A stretch of DNA of 64,000 nucleotides from Bacillota bacterium (GCA_023391695.1 JAEWAK010000042.1:70909-134908), one strand, 5' to 3'. Shown: positions 9,484 to 18,920, counted from the first letter of the stretch. Notes: a model not told the origin generated them from the sequence alone. Numbers and translations are program-made.

Positions 9484-9666
9484 AAATGAGATAGCACAAC
9501 TCAATAAACTGGGATGTTTATTGAGACAGTCCTGCAGCTATTGACTGCAGGCCCAGCAAATAATCCTGAGAGAATTACCCACTTCGGCGATATTTCCTTC
9601 TCGATAGCATCTTTGCTTCTCAAACTCCACTAAAGACTGTTAAATACCGCGCCTCTACCTCACCCG
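9484..9666 (-). promoter_or_regulatory. Lysine riboswitch (L-box)
   Basis: The minus strand carries the L-box core elements in order: GTGAGGTAGAGGCGC at the 5' side, ATCGCCGAAGTG in the middle, GGATTATTTGCTGG, a CCTGCAG/CTGCAGG hairpin leading to GACTGTCTC, a GTTTATTGAG hairpin, and the closing GTGCTATCTCA. This matches the known order of the lysC-type aptamer. Lysine binding favours the terminator at 9420-9447, shutting off the importer operon when lysine is plentiful. It is the strongest functional clue that the downstream amino-acid transporter carries lysine. Confidence 0.95.
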
Positions 9667-9699
9667 TAAAAGTGAGGCCGATATTAAATTATGTTATAT

Positions 9700-9728
9700 A
9701 TCTTACAACATCCTATTATATCTGTCAA
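9700..9728 (-). promoter_or_regulatory. Promoter of the lysine riboswitch operon
   Basis: On the minus strand a perfect TTGACA -35 box (9723-9728) is separated by 17 bases from a TAAGAT -10 box (9700-9705). Transcription would start near 9693, just before the first L-box helix. Confidence 0.75.
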
Positions 9729-9795
9729 TCTGGGAAATGATAATTTATTGCTATTTTTAAGGCAGTTCAGGGACAAATTCCCATTTACTTACCGG

Positions 9796-9878
9796 GCCTC
9801 CGTTCAAAAGTTAAGTCTGGCTTTGGCCGGCTAAGCGGAAGACTTCATTGACACGTCAGTATTTAGTTGAAGGAAACA
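9796..9878 (+). repeat. Hairpin repeat copy A, upstream of feoAB
   Basis: This segment shares a pattern with 12369-12441 downstream of feoB: cctccg-t--aaaagttaagtct, a variable stem, agacttc-ttga, then aaggaaaca. The AAGTCT and AGACTT parts can pair as a stem and the inner loop differs between copies, which suggests a conserved RNA fold or a dispersed repeat. It lies about 130 bases before feoA, so it could also be part of the feo leader. Confidence 0.5.
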
Positions 9879-10006
9879 ATTTTAATTTAAGGAAAAATAT
9901 TTTTGTGAAACCCGTAAATCCAGGAACCAGAATGATTTTTTCTTCATACTATAAATTAGCTTAAATTAAATTTATTAATTGTATTTAAAATACAGGAGGA
10001 ATTATT

Positions 10007-10237
10007 ATGTTAAAACTCAATGACATATCTGTAGGGAATTACGCTACGGTTGAAGATTTGTCATCCACTGAATTACTAAGGGAAAGAATGCTGGCCTTAG
10101 GACTTACGAAAGGCGCTAAGATTGAGGTGATACGAAAAGGACCATCGGGTGACCCTACCGTTTATAATATCAGGGGGGCCATGATTGCTTTACGGAAAGA
10201 GGAAGCATCATTAGTTACTGTCACAGGAGGCTGTTAA
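10007..10237 (+). CDS. feoA: Ferrous iron transport protein A
   Basis: A 76-residue SH3-like FeoA protein, cytoplasmic, thought to assist FeoB. The core ERMLALGLTKGAKIEVIRKGPSGDP and the closing RGAMIALRKEEASLVTV match the family. A strong AGGAGG lies before the ATG. Its TAA shares a base with the feoB ATG (10237), which implies translational coupling. Confidence 0.93.
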   Translation: MLKLNDISVGNYATVEDLSSTELLRERMLALGLTKGAKIEVIRKGPSGDPTVYNIRGAMIALRKEEASLVTVTGGC

Positions 10238-12354
10238 TGGGTTTAACATTTCAATCCACTCAATGCTGCTCCCTGGAAGATCTCTTTCAGATTGATAAAA
10301 AAGAAGAACAATATGTCATCGCCCTGGCGGGCAACCCAAATACCGGTAAAAGCACCGTATTCAATGCATTAACCGGACTTCACCAGCACACGGGCAACTG
10401 GCCCGGTAAAACTGTTGTAAACGCAAGAGGGGAATATAAACACAACGGACTGGATAACATTCTGGTTGACCTTCCGGGAACCTATTCCTTATTTGCCTCC
10501 TCCGTTGAGGAAGAAGTAGCCAGGAATTTTATATGCTTCGGCAATTCCAATGCCGTTATTGTAGTAAGTGACGCCACCTGCCTGGAAAGGAATTTAAATC
10601 TGGTATATCAGGTCATGGAGCTGACCGACAATGTGGTATTATGTATTAACCTGATGGACGAAGCGAAGAAAAAGAATATCATAATAGACGCAAAGGGTAT
10701 AGAAAAAGAGCTTGGAATCCCGGTAGTTTTATGTGCCGCAAGAAACGGCACCGGAATGAAGGACCTCAAAGAAGCAGTCTATAAAGTTACCGCAGGGCTT
10801 ATTAATCCGAAACCGAATACGGTTATATATGACGGTTTTATAGAGGATAAAGTTAATTCAATCCTGCCGCTGCTGAAAAAAAGTATGAAAGGGATTAATC
10901 CCAGATGGCTTGCCCTGAGATTGATAGACGGGGATACCAAACTTCTGGATGCCATATCCGGACAAATGGAGCCTGAAATAGCAGAAGCAATAAACCAGTC
11001 GGTAAATGCTTTGGAAATAGAGTCCGGTGCCATGAATATCCGGGATGAAATAACCAAACAACTCTATAAAAAAGCAGAAGAAACAGCCGGTAAATACGTA
11101 ATTGAAAATGCTTTAAAAACCGCCAGGGACCGAAAGATCGATAATTATATAACTTCTCGCGTTTTTGGAATTCCCCTTATGCTGCTCTTGTTAGCCTTAG
11201 TATTCTGGATCACCATCAGCGGTGCTAATATACCTTCTTCCATGCTGGCGGATTTATTTTTTCATATTGAAGATAAAATTACTTTATTATTTAACAGCCT
11301 GGGTGCCCCTGACTGGCTTCACGGCGCCCTTGTACTCGGACTGTACCGCACTATGGCCTGGGTCATCTCCGTTATGCTGCCCCCCATGGCAATTTTCTTC
11401 CCCTTATTTACCATATTGGAAGATTTGGGATATCTGCCAAGGGTAGCCTTTAACCTGGACCATTTATTTAAAAAGGCATGTGCCCATGGCAAACAATGCC
11501 TTACCATGTGTATGGGATTTGGCTGCAACGCTGCCGGCATTGTATCCTGCAGGATCATAGAATCCCCCAGGGAACGTTTAATCGCCACTTTAACCAACAA
11601 TTTCGTTCCCTGCAACGGAAGGTTTCCTACTTTAATTGCCATATCCTCCGTATTCCTTGTAACGAAGGCAGGAACCGGTTTAGGTTTGCTTCCGGCTTTA
11701 GCCATCACCGCACTGGTTATTATAGGGATAGGTGTGACCCTGTTAGTGTCTTACGGATTATCCAAGACCCTGTTAAAAGGGATTCCCTCTACCTTTACCC
11801 TGGAACTGCCGCCTTACCGGGTTCCGAAAATAGGCCGCGTATTATATACTTCCATCATAGACAGAACGGTTTTTGTCCTTTGGAGGGCCGTTATGGTAGC
11901 TGCTCCCGCAGGCATTCTCATATGGATACTTGCCAATATCTATATTGGTGATTTAAGTATAGTAGGTCACATAGCCGCATTCCTGGATCCTTTTGCCGGA
12001 CTGATCGGTCTGGACGGATATATACTGATGGCTTTCCTCCTAGGTATGCCGGCAAATGAAATTGTACTTCCCATATTGCTCATGTGCTATTTGTCATCCG
12101 GTTCCATGATTGAATTCGAAAGTATAGATTCTCTTCGGACTATTCTGCTGGACCAGGGCTGGACGTATCTGACGGCACTTAATGTCATGCTGTTCTGCCT
12201 CCTGCACTGGCCTTGTGCCACAACCCTCTTAACCATAAGAAAGGAAACTGGGAGTATAAAATGGACTCTGCTGGGCGCAGCGATACCGACGGGAATCGCA
12301 ATCGCAGTCTGCTTTATCACAGCTACCATTTTCAGAATATTTAACTGGGCCTGA
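10237..12354 (+). CDS. feoB: Ferrous iron transporter B (GTPase-permease)
   Basis: A 705-residue inner-membrane Fe(II) importer. The N-terminal G domain has G1 GNPNTGKS at 32-39, G3 DLPG at 78-81 and G4 NLMD at 138-141. A helical guanine-dissociation-inhibitor region follows, and then a membrane domain with Gate motifs, including a GFGCNAAG segment. It starts about 30 residues upstream of the usual FeoB N-terminus and carries a Cys-Cys pair in that extension (residues 9-10 region). It is co-transcribed with feoA. A DtxR-type regulator converges on it from downstream. No separate FeoC is visible. Confidence 0.95.
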   Translation: MGLTFQSTQCCSLEDLFQIDKKEEQYVIALAGNPNTGKSTVFNALTGLHQHTGNWPGKTVVNARGEYKHNGLDNILVDLPGTYSLFASSVEEEVARNFICFGNSNAVIVVSDATCLERNLNLVYQVMELTDNVVLCINLMDEAKKKNIIIDAKGIEKELGIPVVLCAARNGTGMKDLKEAVYKVTAGLINPKPNTVIYDGFIEDKVNSILPLLKKSMKGINPRWLALRLIDGDTKLLDAISGQMEPEIAEAINQSVNALEIESGAMNIRDEITKQLYKKAEETAGKYVIENALKTARDRKIDNYITSRVFGIPLMLLLLALVFWITISGANIPSSMLADLFFHIEDKITLLFNSLGAPDWLHGALVLGLYRTMAWVISVMLPPMAIFFPLFTILEDLGYLPRVAFNLDHLFKKACAHGKQCLTMCMGFGCNAAGIVSCRIIESPRERLIATLTNNFVPCNGRFPTLIAISSVFLVTKAGTGLGLLPALAITALVIIGIGVTLLVSYGLSKTLLKGIPSTFTLELPPYRVPKIGRVLYTSIIDRTVFVLWRAVMVAAPAGILIWILANIYIGDLSIVGHIAAFLDPFAGLIGLDGYILMAFLLGMPANEIVLPILLMCYLSSGSMIEFESIDSLRTILLDQGWTYLTALNVMLFCLLHWPCATTLLTIRKETGSIKWTLLGAAIPTGIAIAVCFITATIFRIFNWA

Positions 12355-12368
12355 AAAACCGGCTCCGA

Positions 12369-12441
12369 CCTCCGCTGAAAAGTTAAGTCTTCCCGTCTGC
12401 AGAGGCGGGAGACTTCCTTGATCGGCTAAACTAAGGAAACA
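12369..12441 (+). repeat. Hairpin repeat copy B, directly downstream of feoB
   Basis: The second copy of the feoAB-flanking element. Here the stem is long: AAGTCTTCCCG pairs with CGGGAGACTT. The outer CCGGC and GCCGG segments can close it, and a short T-run follows at about 12449, so this copy may act as the feoB terminator. A 15-base core, agacttccttgatcg, recurs at 51983-51997. Confidence 0.5.
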
Positions 12442-12482
12442 GGCCGGCTTTTCTCTCCCATCCTCCGGTTTAGCCCAAACTA

Positions 12483-12950
12483 TTATTTTTTTGTCTTCCG
12501 GTAAACAAGAAACTTTTCCATTACCCTAGGATTATTATCAAAAAAATCAATGAGATCATGGATACCGATTAATATTTCATTACTCATCGTATGCTCCATT
12601 TTTTCCGTACTTTCCAGTAAGCCGTCTTTTATATTTAAAATTGTCAGAAACCGTTCAATTAAATTATGCCGGTTAAGCAAGGTTTTCCCCAGGGCTAATC
12701 CATCCGGCTCCAGCATGATAACTCCATATTTTTCATATTTAATCAAATTAATATCTGCCAGTTTTTGAATCATTTTTGTAACCGAGGGCGGCTGTACGTT
12801 TAGAGCAGCAGCCAGGTCATTTACCCTGGTAAATCCGTTTTCCTCCGAAAGCCGGAAAATCATTTCCATATAATCCTGTGCTGATGCAGATAATACCTCC
12901 TGGTCTTTTCTCATATATTCACGAAAGGTAAAAAATTCATGTTCCGGCAT
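12483..12950 (-). CDS. DtxR/MntR-family metal-dependent regulator
   Basis: A 155-residue winged-helix repressor. The DNA-binding part covers about residues 18-80 (SAQDYMEMIF...VNDLAAALNVQPPSVTKMIQKL) and is followed by the metal-binding and dimerisation domain. Metal ligands typical of the MntR group are visible: D and E in AQDYME, H in NRHNLIERF, and E, E, H in ESTEKMEH. The absence of an SH3 domain also fits the MntR-type short form. The ATG at 12950 is preferred because GAGGG lies six bases upstream. Its convergent position beside feoAB suggests iron or manganese control of that operon. Confidence 0.85.
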   Translation of the reverse strand: MPEHEFFTFREYMRKDQEVLSASAQDYMEMIFRLSEENGFTRVNDLAAALNVQPPSVTKMIQKLADINLIKYEKYGVIMLEPDGLALGKTLLNRHNLIERFLTILNIKDGLLESTEKMEHTMSNEILIGIHDLIDFFDNNPRVMEKFLVYRKTKK

Positions 12951-13123
12951 TTTGGCCCTCAACTGGTGTCTTCGCTTCTTTTATATATGATTATTCGAAT
13001 AAAAAGTTAGATATGCCATAATCATTTTATATTTGCCGTAACCGAAACTTCACCGTATGAAAATTGGATATTTACTTAAAAAATAAGCATGCTAAAGCAG
13101 ATATCCGAAGTCCTCTTTGCTAA

Positions 13124-14224
13124 TCATAACCCCTTTAAGTCCAGGTATGTTTCTGCCGCTTCCCATCCATTGATTAAAAGTACGATCCGGTGATTTCCCG
13201 GATAATGCCGCCTGGTAGTTAAATCCGCAAAACTATGAGGTCTTATGCCAGCTATCCCGTTCCCGCCGGTTACGGTTTTATCCGTTATTAAAAACAGCTT
13301 GCGGGAAGTACTCCCGCCCGCTTTCACAAAATCTATTCCATATTCAATACGAAGGTGTACCGGTTCCTTTCCGTTAAATTCAATCTGATACCTGATTTCA
13401 CAGGTTTCCCCTATCTTTAATACAGCCGGTTCCACCCGGATGGCCGCACTTTTCGTCAGTTCTGCCGTATTTTCCGGGTAGCCGAATAAATCCAAAGCCC
13501 TGGAATCCGCTTTACGTATCAATGTCCTTAAGCCCTGACGCAGGATCCAGTCCGTGTAAGGGTGTACCCCTTTCCACCGGTAAGCCGTATCAAGTACAAT
13601 ATCCGGATTATCCTTTGCAATATCATTCAGATTATTGGCAACGCTTTTACGCACATAAAGTGATTCATCTTTCTTAAGCAGCTCCAATACAGTAAGTACC
13701 GGGGCGGGATCAGTTTTAAATACGGACAGGCTGATGCCCCAGGGTAATCTTGGGCGGCAGCCTTCGCTGGAAAGCCTTCTGACATGTTCTCTGCCATGCT
13801 TTGCCCAGACTGCCATCTGCTTCATTCCCCGTTCAGTGTCTCTGATCAAAAATGGCCTGATTGCAAATTCTGCGGAAGATTTCTGTGTAAACCGTTCCAG
13901 GGCTTCCATGGACAGGTCCCAGTGCTCTTCTGCCTGTCCGTATACTTCCACAAAATCCGGCATGATCAGATAAGGAAAACCGTAACAGGATTCTTCGATT
14001 GCAAATAATATCTGAATAGCCTCTTCATAATCAGCCGGCAGATATTTTCCCATTGCCTGACTGATCTGCCTCATCCGTGCCTTTAATTCAAGATCTGTCC
14101 AGGTATCATCCATAACCTCCGAGATAAACTCTTTTACAGGAAAAGGCTTATACACGGAATGGAGCCGCTCTCCAAATCCATGTAAAAAAGCTTTATCATA
14201 CATATCCTTTAAACGTTCCGCCAT
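13124..14224 (-). CDS. AlkC-like DNA alkylation repair protein
   Basis: A 366-residue protein of the HEAT-like-repeat DNA glycosylase superfamily. The segment around residues 147-160, HVRRLSSEGCRPRLPW, is characteristic of AlkC/AlkD-type enzymes, which excise positively charged alkylated bases such as 3-methyladenine. HEAT repeats run to about residue 250 (YVRKSVANNLNDIAKDNPD). The C-terminal 100 residues form a beta-rich segment consistent with the Ig-like domain of AlkC, which separates it from AlkD. It is monocistronic, with AAGGAG before the ATG. Confidence 0.82.
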   Translation of the reverse strand: MAERLKDMYDKAFLHGFGERLHSVYKPFPVKEFISEVMDDTWTDLELKARMRQISQAMGKYLPADYEEAIQILFAIEESCYGFPYLIMPDFVEVYGQAEEHWDLSMEALERFTQKSSAEFAIRPFLIRDTERGMKQMAVWAKHGREHVRRLSSEGCRPRLPWGISLSVFKTDPAPVLTVLELLKKDESLYVRKSVANNLNDIAKDNPDIVLDTAYRWKGVHPYTDWILRQGLRTLIRKADSRALDLFGYPENTAELTKSAAIRVEPAVLKIGETCEIRYQIEFNGKEPVHLRIEYGIDFVKAGGSTSRKLFLITDKTVTGGNGIAGIRPHSFADLTTRRHYPGNHRIVLLINGWEAAETYLDLKGL

Positions 14225-14584
14225 AATACGCTCCTTTATTGCCCACTAACGGGACAGGTAATTTCTAATGTCATTGTCTACATTTCCGGTAAACTCCAAA
14301 CCTTATTTTTACCGACAAAGGTAAACGGAAATACTACTTAATTATACCATGAATTCCTGACAACGGTATGTCAGATTAACATTTTCACTTAAAGGGGTAT
14401 CACCCGGTTTACTAAGTTAACACCGGTGCCGGCCTGGTATATTAAAACAGTCTTTCCAGTAATATATTGTAGAAATTTGTAAAACAAACAGTTACAATGA
14501 TGGAAGAAGAATTATGTAATGTGACTATTCCGTCACAGCGGTCCTTACGAACAAGACTTTTTAACCTTTGGGAGGTTATTTAAA
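14225..14584. other. Intergenic region upstream of ftsH
   Basis: A 360-base gap between divergent genes that must hold the promoters of the AlkC-like gene and of ftsH. It is A/T-rich with several short palindromes around the word ccggt. I found no riboswitch, coding signal or convincing -35/-10 pair that I would place. Confidence 0.4.
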
Positions 14585-16309
14585 ATGAAAAAAATTTATT
14601 TGATTATCCTGTCATTCCTTGTACTTATAGTTGCCGGAGCGGCAGGTTATCAGTATCTGAATAAAGATAAGAACAATCTTGAAATGTCCTACCCCTCTTT
14701 TTTGGATGCCGTGAACCAAAATCAGGTGGAATCCGTTACGTTAGATCAGAATGGCAATACCTTTAAGGCATTACTTGGCAATGAACCAACTACAGCATAT
14801 ACCGTACCAAATCCCAAAACAGAAAACTTTACCGAATTTTTATTGCTTCATGACATTTCGATTAACTACGGCCAAAATAATCCGTTGGTTAAAGTACTGC
14901 AGGTTTTATTTTTAATCATTATCGCAGGCGGCGTTTTTCTGTATATCCGCAAAGGAGGCAGCAATAAGCCCATGATTTCCGATGCCAATAAAAATTCCGG
15001 AAACAATTCGTTAATTACCTTAAACCAGATTGCCGGCAATACGGAAGCTAAATTAATGGTAGAAGATATTATTGAATTTATAAAACAGCCGGAGAAATAT
15101 TCGGCGGTCGGTGCCAGGATGCCCAAAGGCCTTTTGTTATACGGTCCGCCGGGAACCGGTAAAACCATGATGGCCAAAGCCATTGCCGGAGAAGCCAATG
15201 TTCCTTTTTATGCCATGAGCGGCTCAGACTTTGTCCAAATGTACGTCGGTGTCGGTGCAAGCCGGATCCGTAACCTGTTTAATAAAGCAAAAAAGAGTGA
15301 AAAAGCCGTTATTTTCATTGACGAAATTGATGCCATCGGTAAAAAGAGGGCCAGAAATACCTCTGCCAGCAACGATGAACGTGACCAGACCCTGAATGCA
15401 CTGCTTACCGAGATGTCCGGTTTCCATGAAAACAAAGGAGTTGTTGTAATTGGTGCCACCAACCGTCTGGATACGTTGGATGAAGCCCTGCTCCGGCCCG
15501 GCCGTTTTGACAGGCAGATAGAAATCGCCCTGCCGGATGTAAATGCCAGAAAGAAAATCCTTTCCCTGTATGCTGACCAAAAACCTTTATCAGATGATGT
15601 GGACCTGGATGCCCTTTCTAAATCCACCGTGTATTTCAGCGGTGCCATGCTTGAGAATCTTTTAAATGAGGCTGCCATTAATGCTGCCAACGAAAAACAA
15701 GCCGCTATCAATAACGGGCATATTGAAAAAGCCTTTTATACCGTAATTGCCGGAGCACCTATGTTAGACCGGAGCTTTATTTCCGACCGTGACCGTAATA
15801 TAACTGCCTATCATGAAGCCGGTCACGCTTTGGCAACCAAACTGCTGCAGCCGGAACATTATATATCCAAAGTTACCATTATCCCAAGTGTCCGGGGAGC
15901 GGGCGGATTTAATCTGAGCATACCAAAAGATATGATGTTCCAGACCCAAAAACAGATTAAGGCAAATATTCAAATGCTGCTGGCCGGCCGCGCTGCGGAA
16001 GAGCTTATCTTCGGCGAGGACGAAATAACCACCGGAGCCAGCAATGATATCCAAAAGGCCTCCTCCATGATCGTTGATTATATTAATAAATACGGTATGG
16101 ACCAGGATATGGGCTTATTCAGTACAAAGGTTCTGGAGGACGGTTATGATAAGGAACTGATAGGCAAATGCAGATCCCAAATGAACAGCTTATATGAAGA
16201 TATTAAGAAGTTACTGGAAAATAATCTTGATTTACTTGAGAATATCACGGCCGAACTCTTGGAAAAAGAATCTTTAAACGGTGAGGATATCAACCGCATC
16301 TGTGCGTAA
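14585..16309 (+). CDS. ftsH: ATP-dependent zinc metalloprotease FtsH
   Basis: A 574-residue membrane-anchored AAA+ protease. It has an N-terminal membrane helix (about residues 4-24), a short extracytoplasmic domain and a second helix (about 103-121). The AAA module has Walker A GPPGTGKT at 187-194 and Walker B VIFIDEIDAIG, with the second region of homology ending RPGRFDRQ. The peptidase domain carries HEAGH at 410-414 and the downstream GASND segment. It degrades membrane and short-lived cytosolic proteins. It is a little shorter than typical FtsH (about 600-650 residues), so it may be a second copy rather than the housekeeping one. It has a GGGAGG ribosome site. Confidence 0.92.
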   Translation: MKKIYLIILSFLVLIVAGAAGYQYLNKDKNNLEMSYPSFLDAVNQNQVESVTLDQNGNTFKALLGNEPTTAYTVPNPKTENFTEFLLLHDISINYGQNNPLVKVLQVLFLIIIAGGVFLYIRKGGSNKPMISDANKNSGNNSLITLNQIAGNTEAKLMVEDIIEFIKQPEKYSAVGARMPKGLLLYGPPGTGKTMMAKAIAGEANVPFYAMSGSDFVQMYVGVGASRIRNLFNKAKKSEKAVIFIDEIDAIGKKRARNTSASNDERDQTLNALLTEMSGFHENKGVVVIGATNRLDTLDEALLRPGRFDRQIEIALPDVNARKKILSLYADQKPLSDDVDLDALSKSTVYFSGAMLENLLNEAAINAANEKQAAINNGHIEKAFYTVIAGAPMLDRSFISDRDRNITAYHEAGHALATKLLQPEHYISKVTIIPSVRGAGGFNLSIPKDMMFQTQKQIKANIQMLLAGRAAEELIFGEDEITTGASNDIQKASSMIVDYINKYGMDQDMGLFSTKVLEDGYDKELIGKCRSQMNSLYEDIKKLLENNLDLLENITAELLEKESLNGEDINRICA

Positions 16310-16351
16310 GGCTGATATATACCATTTAAACGTGGCTGTCTTAAAGAGCAA

Positions 16352-16446
16352 AGCGTATGCCTGCGGCATACGCTCGCGCTAAGCGCGTCCGACAAAGCCG
16401 GCAAGCTCAAAACGTGGGAGTATGCCTCTTGCCGGCCGGGCTTTTT
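16352..16446 (+). terminator. Double hairpin terminator after ftsH
   Basis: A perfect 10-bp stem with a three-base loop (16352-16361 with 16365-16374) is followed by a longer hairpin with a GCCGGCAAG/CTTGCCGGC stem (16397-16405 with 16428-16436) and a T-run at 16441-16446. The second is a typical rho-independent terminator. A further nested inverted repeat (16522-16530 with 16557-16565) lies just before the convergent M56-LCP stop codon. Confidence 0.8.
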
Positions 16447-16579
16447 TACGTAATAGGACGTAATTTCTATTGCTCAAGAAAGTGTCTGATTTGTAAGTGT
16501 CTGACTTGTCAGACTCTGGCGATGACGCGCTGTCACTTCAGTGACAATTTCCCATGGCGCGTCATGCACAGCCCCTTGC

Positions 16580-18520
16580 TTACTTTTCTTTATTTGCAGT
16601 CATATCAGGAACCAATACGGACATACCGTCCGCAACGGCGGCTTCATAAGTACCTTCAGCCGGGATTTGTAAAGTTTCAAAGGTATAATCCGTTTCCAAA
16701 GCATCCGATACGTATGTAATAATCTGTTTTTTCCCAAGATCAGTCTTTACATAGGTTATTGAAGTATCGAGAATGGATAATAGGACTTTCGGATCGGAAA
16801 TTTTAAACTTCTCATAACATTTTTTTAAAAGCAATCGCTGCCTTGCCGTCCTTCCAAAATCGTTTGCCAGGCCGTCTGCATTTTCCACATACCGGGTCCT
16901 CAAATACCCCAAAGCCTGGTTGCCGTTTAATATCTGATTTCCGGCTGTCAGCGTACGGTTTTCGGGTTCGGAAATAAAGTTAGTTTTATTCAGATGGGCG
17001 GCTTCCTCTTCCGTCAATTCCATTTCGACTCCGCCCAGCAGGTTAACAATACGTTCAAACCCGCCATAATCTACTACAACCGCACCGTCTATGCTTAAGT
17101 CAAAGTTTGTTTCCAGGGTTCTTTTTAAAAGTTCCGTTCCGCCAATGTCATAGGAAGCTTTTAACTTATTCTTACCTTCTCCCGGAATCTCGACATAGGT
17201 ATCCCGTAAATAGGAAGCCAGTGTTATAGTTTTTAACTCCGGCCGGATAGTTGCCAAAATGATACTGTCAGCCATATGTTTATCAGCAGTGCCGCCTGAG
17301 CCGTCAATCCCTACTAAAAGGATGCGGCTCGTATCAGCCGGTTCCGATTCCTCCGGCTCCGCCGCCTGTTCTCCTTGGCTTAAATCCGTGGAAAGATCAC
17401 CCGGACTTTGGACATTCCGATTTTTTTCACCGCAGGCAGCCAGGCTTCCGGTGAGAATAATAAAACATAACAGTGCAGCAAAAAAAGCCAAACCTTTTTT
17501 CTTTGGAGCCCCATTCATAATTTGCGAAAATCGATTTTTCATTTGCTTTTTACCTCCATAAAAATAAGTGGAAAATGCAATTAATTTATCGGCAGACCGT
17601 TTTGTTATTGTTTCCAAAATAGTTAAACTGTAAATTCTACGGTATTCTTCATTTTGCTTTCCTATCACGTCCTCATCGCAATAAATTTCCATATCGTTAT
17701 TCGCTGATTTTACCATATAATATACGAACGGATTGAACCAATGTATGGCATTGACTAATAAGAACAGAAATTTAATGTATAAATCCTGGTGTCTGTAATG
17801 AATTAATTCGTGTTTCAGAATAATTCTTATCCGGACCGGCTTTTGCTCTTCGGAAGGAAGAATAATTTTAGGCTGTAATATTCCAAGCAGCATGGGGGAG
17901 GAAACAAATTTGCAGACCATAACCTTAATTTTTTTCCTGATCTTCAGCTCTGCCATTAAATCATCCATTATCTCCCTGGTTTCTTCCTGAACCGCCGGCA
18001 TCATCCAACGATTTAATTTTTTCAAAAAAACAATATAAGTAAATACATGATAAAATAGAAAAATGCCAAAGCCTGAAATCCAAAGCATTGATAAAAGGCG
18101 TAATATATCAATTCCATTGTTTTTTATCAATGGTAATTTAATATCCTCCCGGGTTGTAAGACCGGGTTGTTCTGTTTTTATATTTGCTCTTCCAACAGTA
18201 TTTAAAACCTCGGAAGCCATTGCCCCGTTTTGAATACCGGTTTCCGGGTCCGGTCTTACGGCAGTCATATTACCGGAGGTTAAATCATACCCGTTCCCGT
18301 TGTCCGTTAGTTCCGTCTGTGCCGAAGGAGGCAGGAGCGGTACCTCGATTATTCCCAGATTAAAGGGGAGTATCATCCTGACTGCCAGTATCACCCATAT
18401 ATAATATTTCCATCTGACCGAATATTTTTTATAAGTCAGTTTATCTAAAAAGGCGGCCAGAAGGATTACTGCCGAACAGGAAACGGATATTTCCGCAAAA
18501 GTCCTTAGCAGGTTATTCAA
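16580..18520 (-). CDS. M56 (BlaR1-type) membrane peptidase fused to a LytR-CpsA-Psr domain
   Basis: A 646-residue two-part membrane protein. The N-terminal half has four hydrophobic helices and the M56 zinc motif HELIH near residue 236, as in BlaR1/MecR1 sensors that cut BlaI-type repressors. After another membrane helix (around residues 345-365, ending SLAACG), an acidic linker leads into an LCP domain from about residue 395. That domain has ILLVGIDGSGG, the basic SYLRDTYVEIPG segment and a GRTARQR stretch. LCP enzymes attach glycopolymers to peptidoglycan. BlaR1 normally carries a penicillin-binding sensor here, so this is an unusual exchange. It uses a TTG start behind AAAGGCGG and overlaps the blaI-like gene by 8 bases. 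Confidence 0.85.
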   Translation of the reverse strand: MNNLLRTFAEISVSCSAVILLAAFLDKLTYKKYSVRWKYYIWVILAVRMILPFNLGIIEVPLLPPSAQTELTDNGNGYDLTSGNMTAVRPDPETGIQNGAMASEVLNTVGRANIKTEQPGLTTREDIKLPLIKNNGIDILRLLSMLWISGFGIFLFYHVFTYIVFLKKLNRWMMPAVQEETREIMDDLMAELKIRKKIKVMVCKFVSSPMLLGILQPKIILPSEEQKPVRIRIILKHELIHYRHQDLYIKFLFLLVNAIHWFNPFVYYMVKSANNDMEIYCDEDVIGKQNEEYRRIYSLTILETITKRSADKLIAFSTYFYGGKKQMKNRFSQIMNGAPKKKGLAFFAALLCFIILTGSLAACGEKNRNVQSPGDLSTDLSQGEQAAEPEESEPADTSRILLVGIDGSGGTADKHMADSIILATIRPELKTITLASYLRDTYVEIPGEGKNKLKASYDIGGTELLKRTLETNFDLSIDGAVVVDYGGFERIVNLLGGVEMELTEEEAAHLNKTNFISEPENRTLTAGNQILNGNQALGYLRTRYVENADGLANDFGRTARQRLLLKKCYEKFKISDPKVLLSILDTSITYVKTDLGKKQIITYVSDALETDYTFETLQIPAEGTYEAAVADGMSVLVPDMTANKEK

Positions 18521-18920
18521 TATTATCGCCGCCTTTCTTTATGATCCGTATAATGTCATCAATATCTTCTTCACAGATGGTATTATCCTGGACAAGGGAA
18601 GCTATCAGTTTTTTATAGGAATTGTTATAAAAATGTTCTAAAAATGTCTTTGTCTCCTTGGAGCAATATACCTCTTCCTCAATTAAAGGAATATAGTATT
18701 TTAACCGCCCCTTCTTCCTGCACTCAATAAATTTTCGTTCTTCCAGCCTCGATAATAACACTTGTACGGTTGAGCGCGACCAGTTTTTCGCCTCCATTAA
18801 AACTTCAATTATTTTACCGGTTCCAATCGGTTCTTTGCTGTTCCAGATCACTTTCATAACATTTAATTCCGAATCCGGAAGCCTTTCGATAGAATTTGAA
18901 TTCAACAGGTTCTTTTTCAT
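18513..18920 (-). CDS. BlaI/MecI-family repressor
   Basis: A 135-residue winged-helix repressor. Family motifs include LPDSELNVMKVIWN at the N-terminus, WSRSTVQVLLSRLEERKFI in the recognition region and a C-terminal dimerisation helix. Such repressors are removed by proteolysis triggered by their M56 partner, here the overlapping downstream gene. Two GACAATTGTC operators lie on its promoter at 19017-19050, so autoregulation of the two-gene operon is very likely. Confidence 0.92.
   Translation of the reverse strand: MKKNLLNSNSIERLPDSELNVMKVIWNSKEPIGTGKIIEVLMEAKNWSRSTVQVLLSRLEERKFIECRKKGRLKYYIPLIEEEVYCSKETKTFLEHFYNNSYKKLIASLVQDNTICEEDIDDIIRIIKKGGDNIE

Noticed and set aside
14225..14584. Possible regulatory palindromes with ccggt words before ftsH
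   Set aside because: Arms are short and do not pair well; no clear regulator match.
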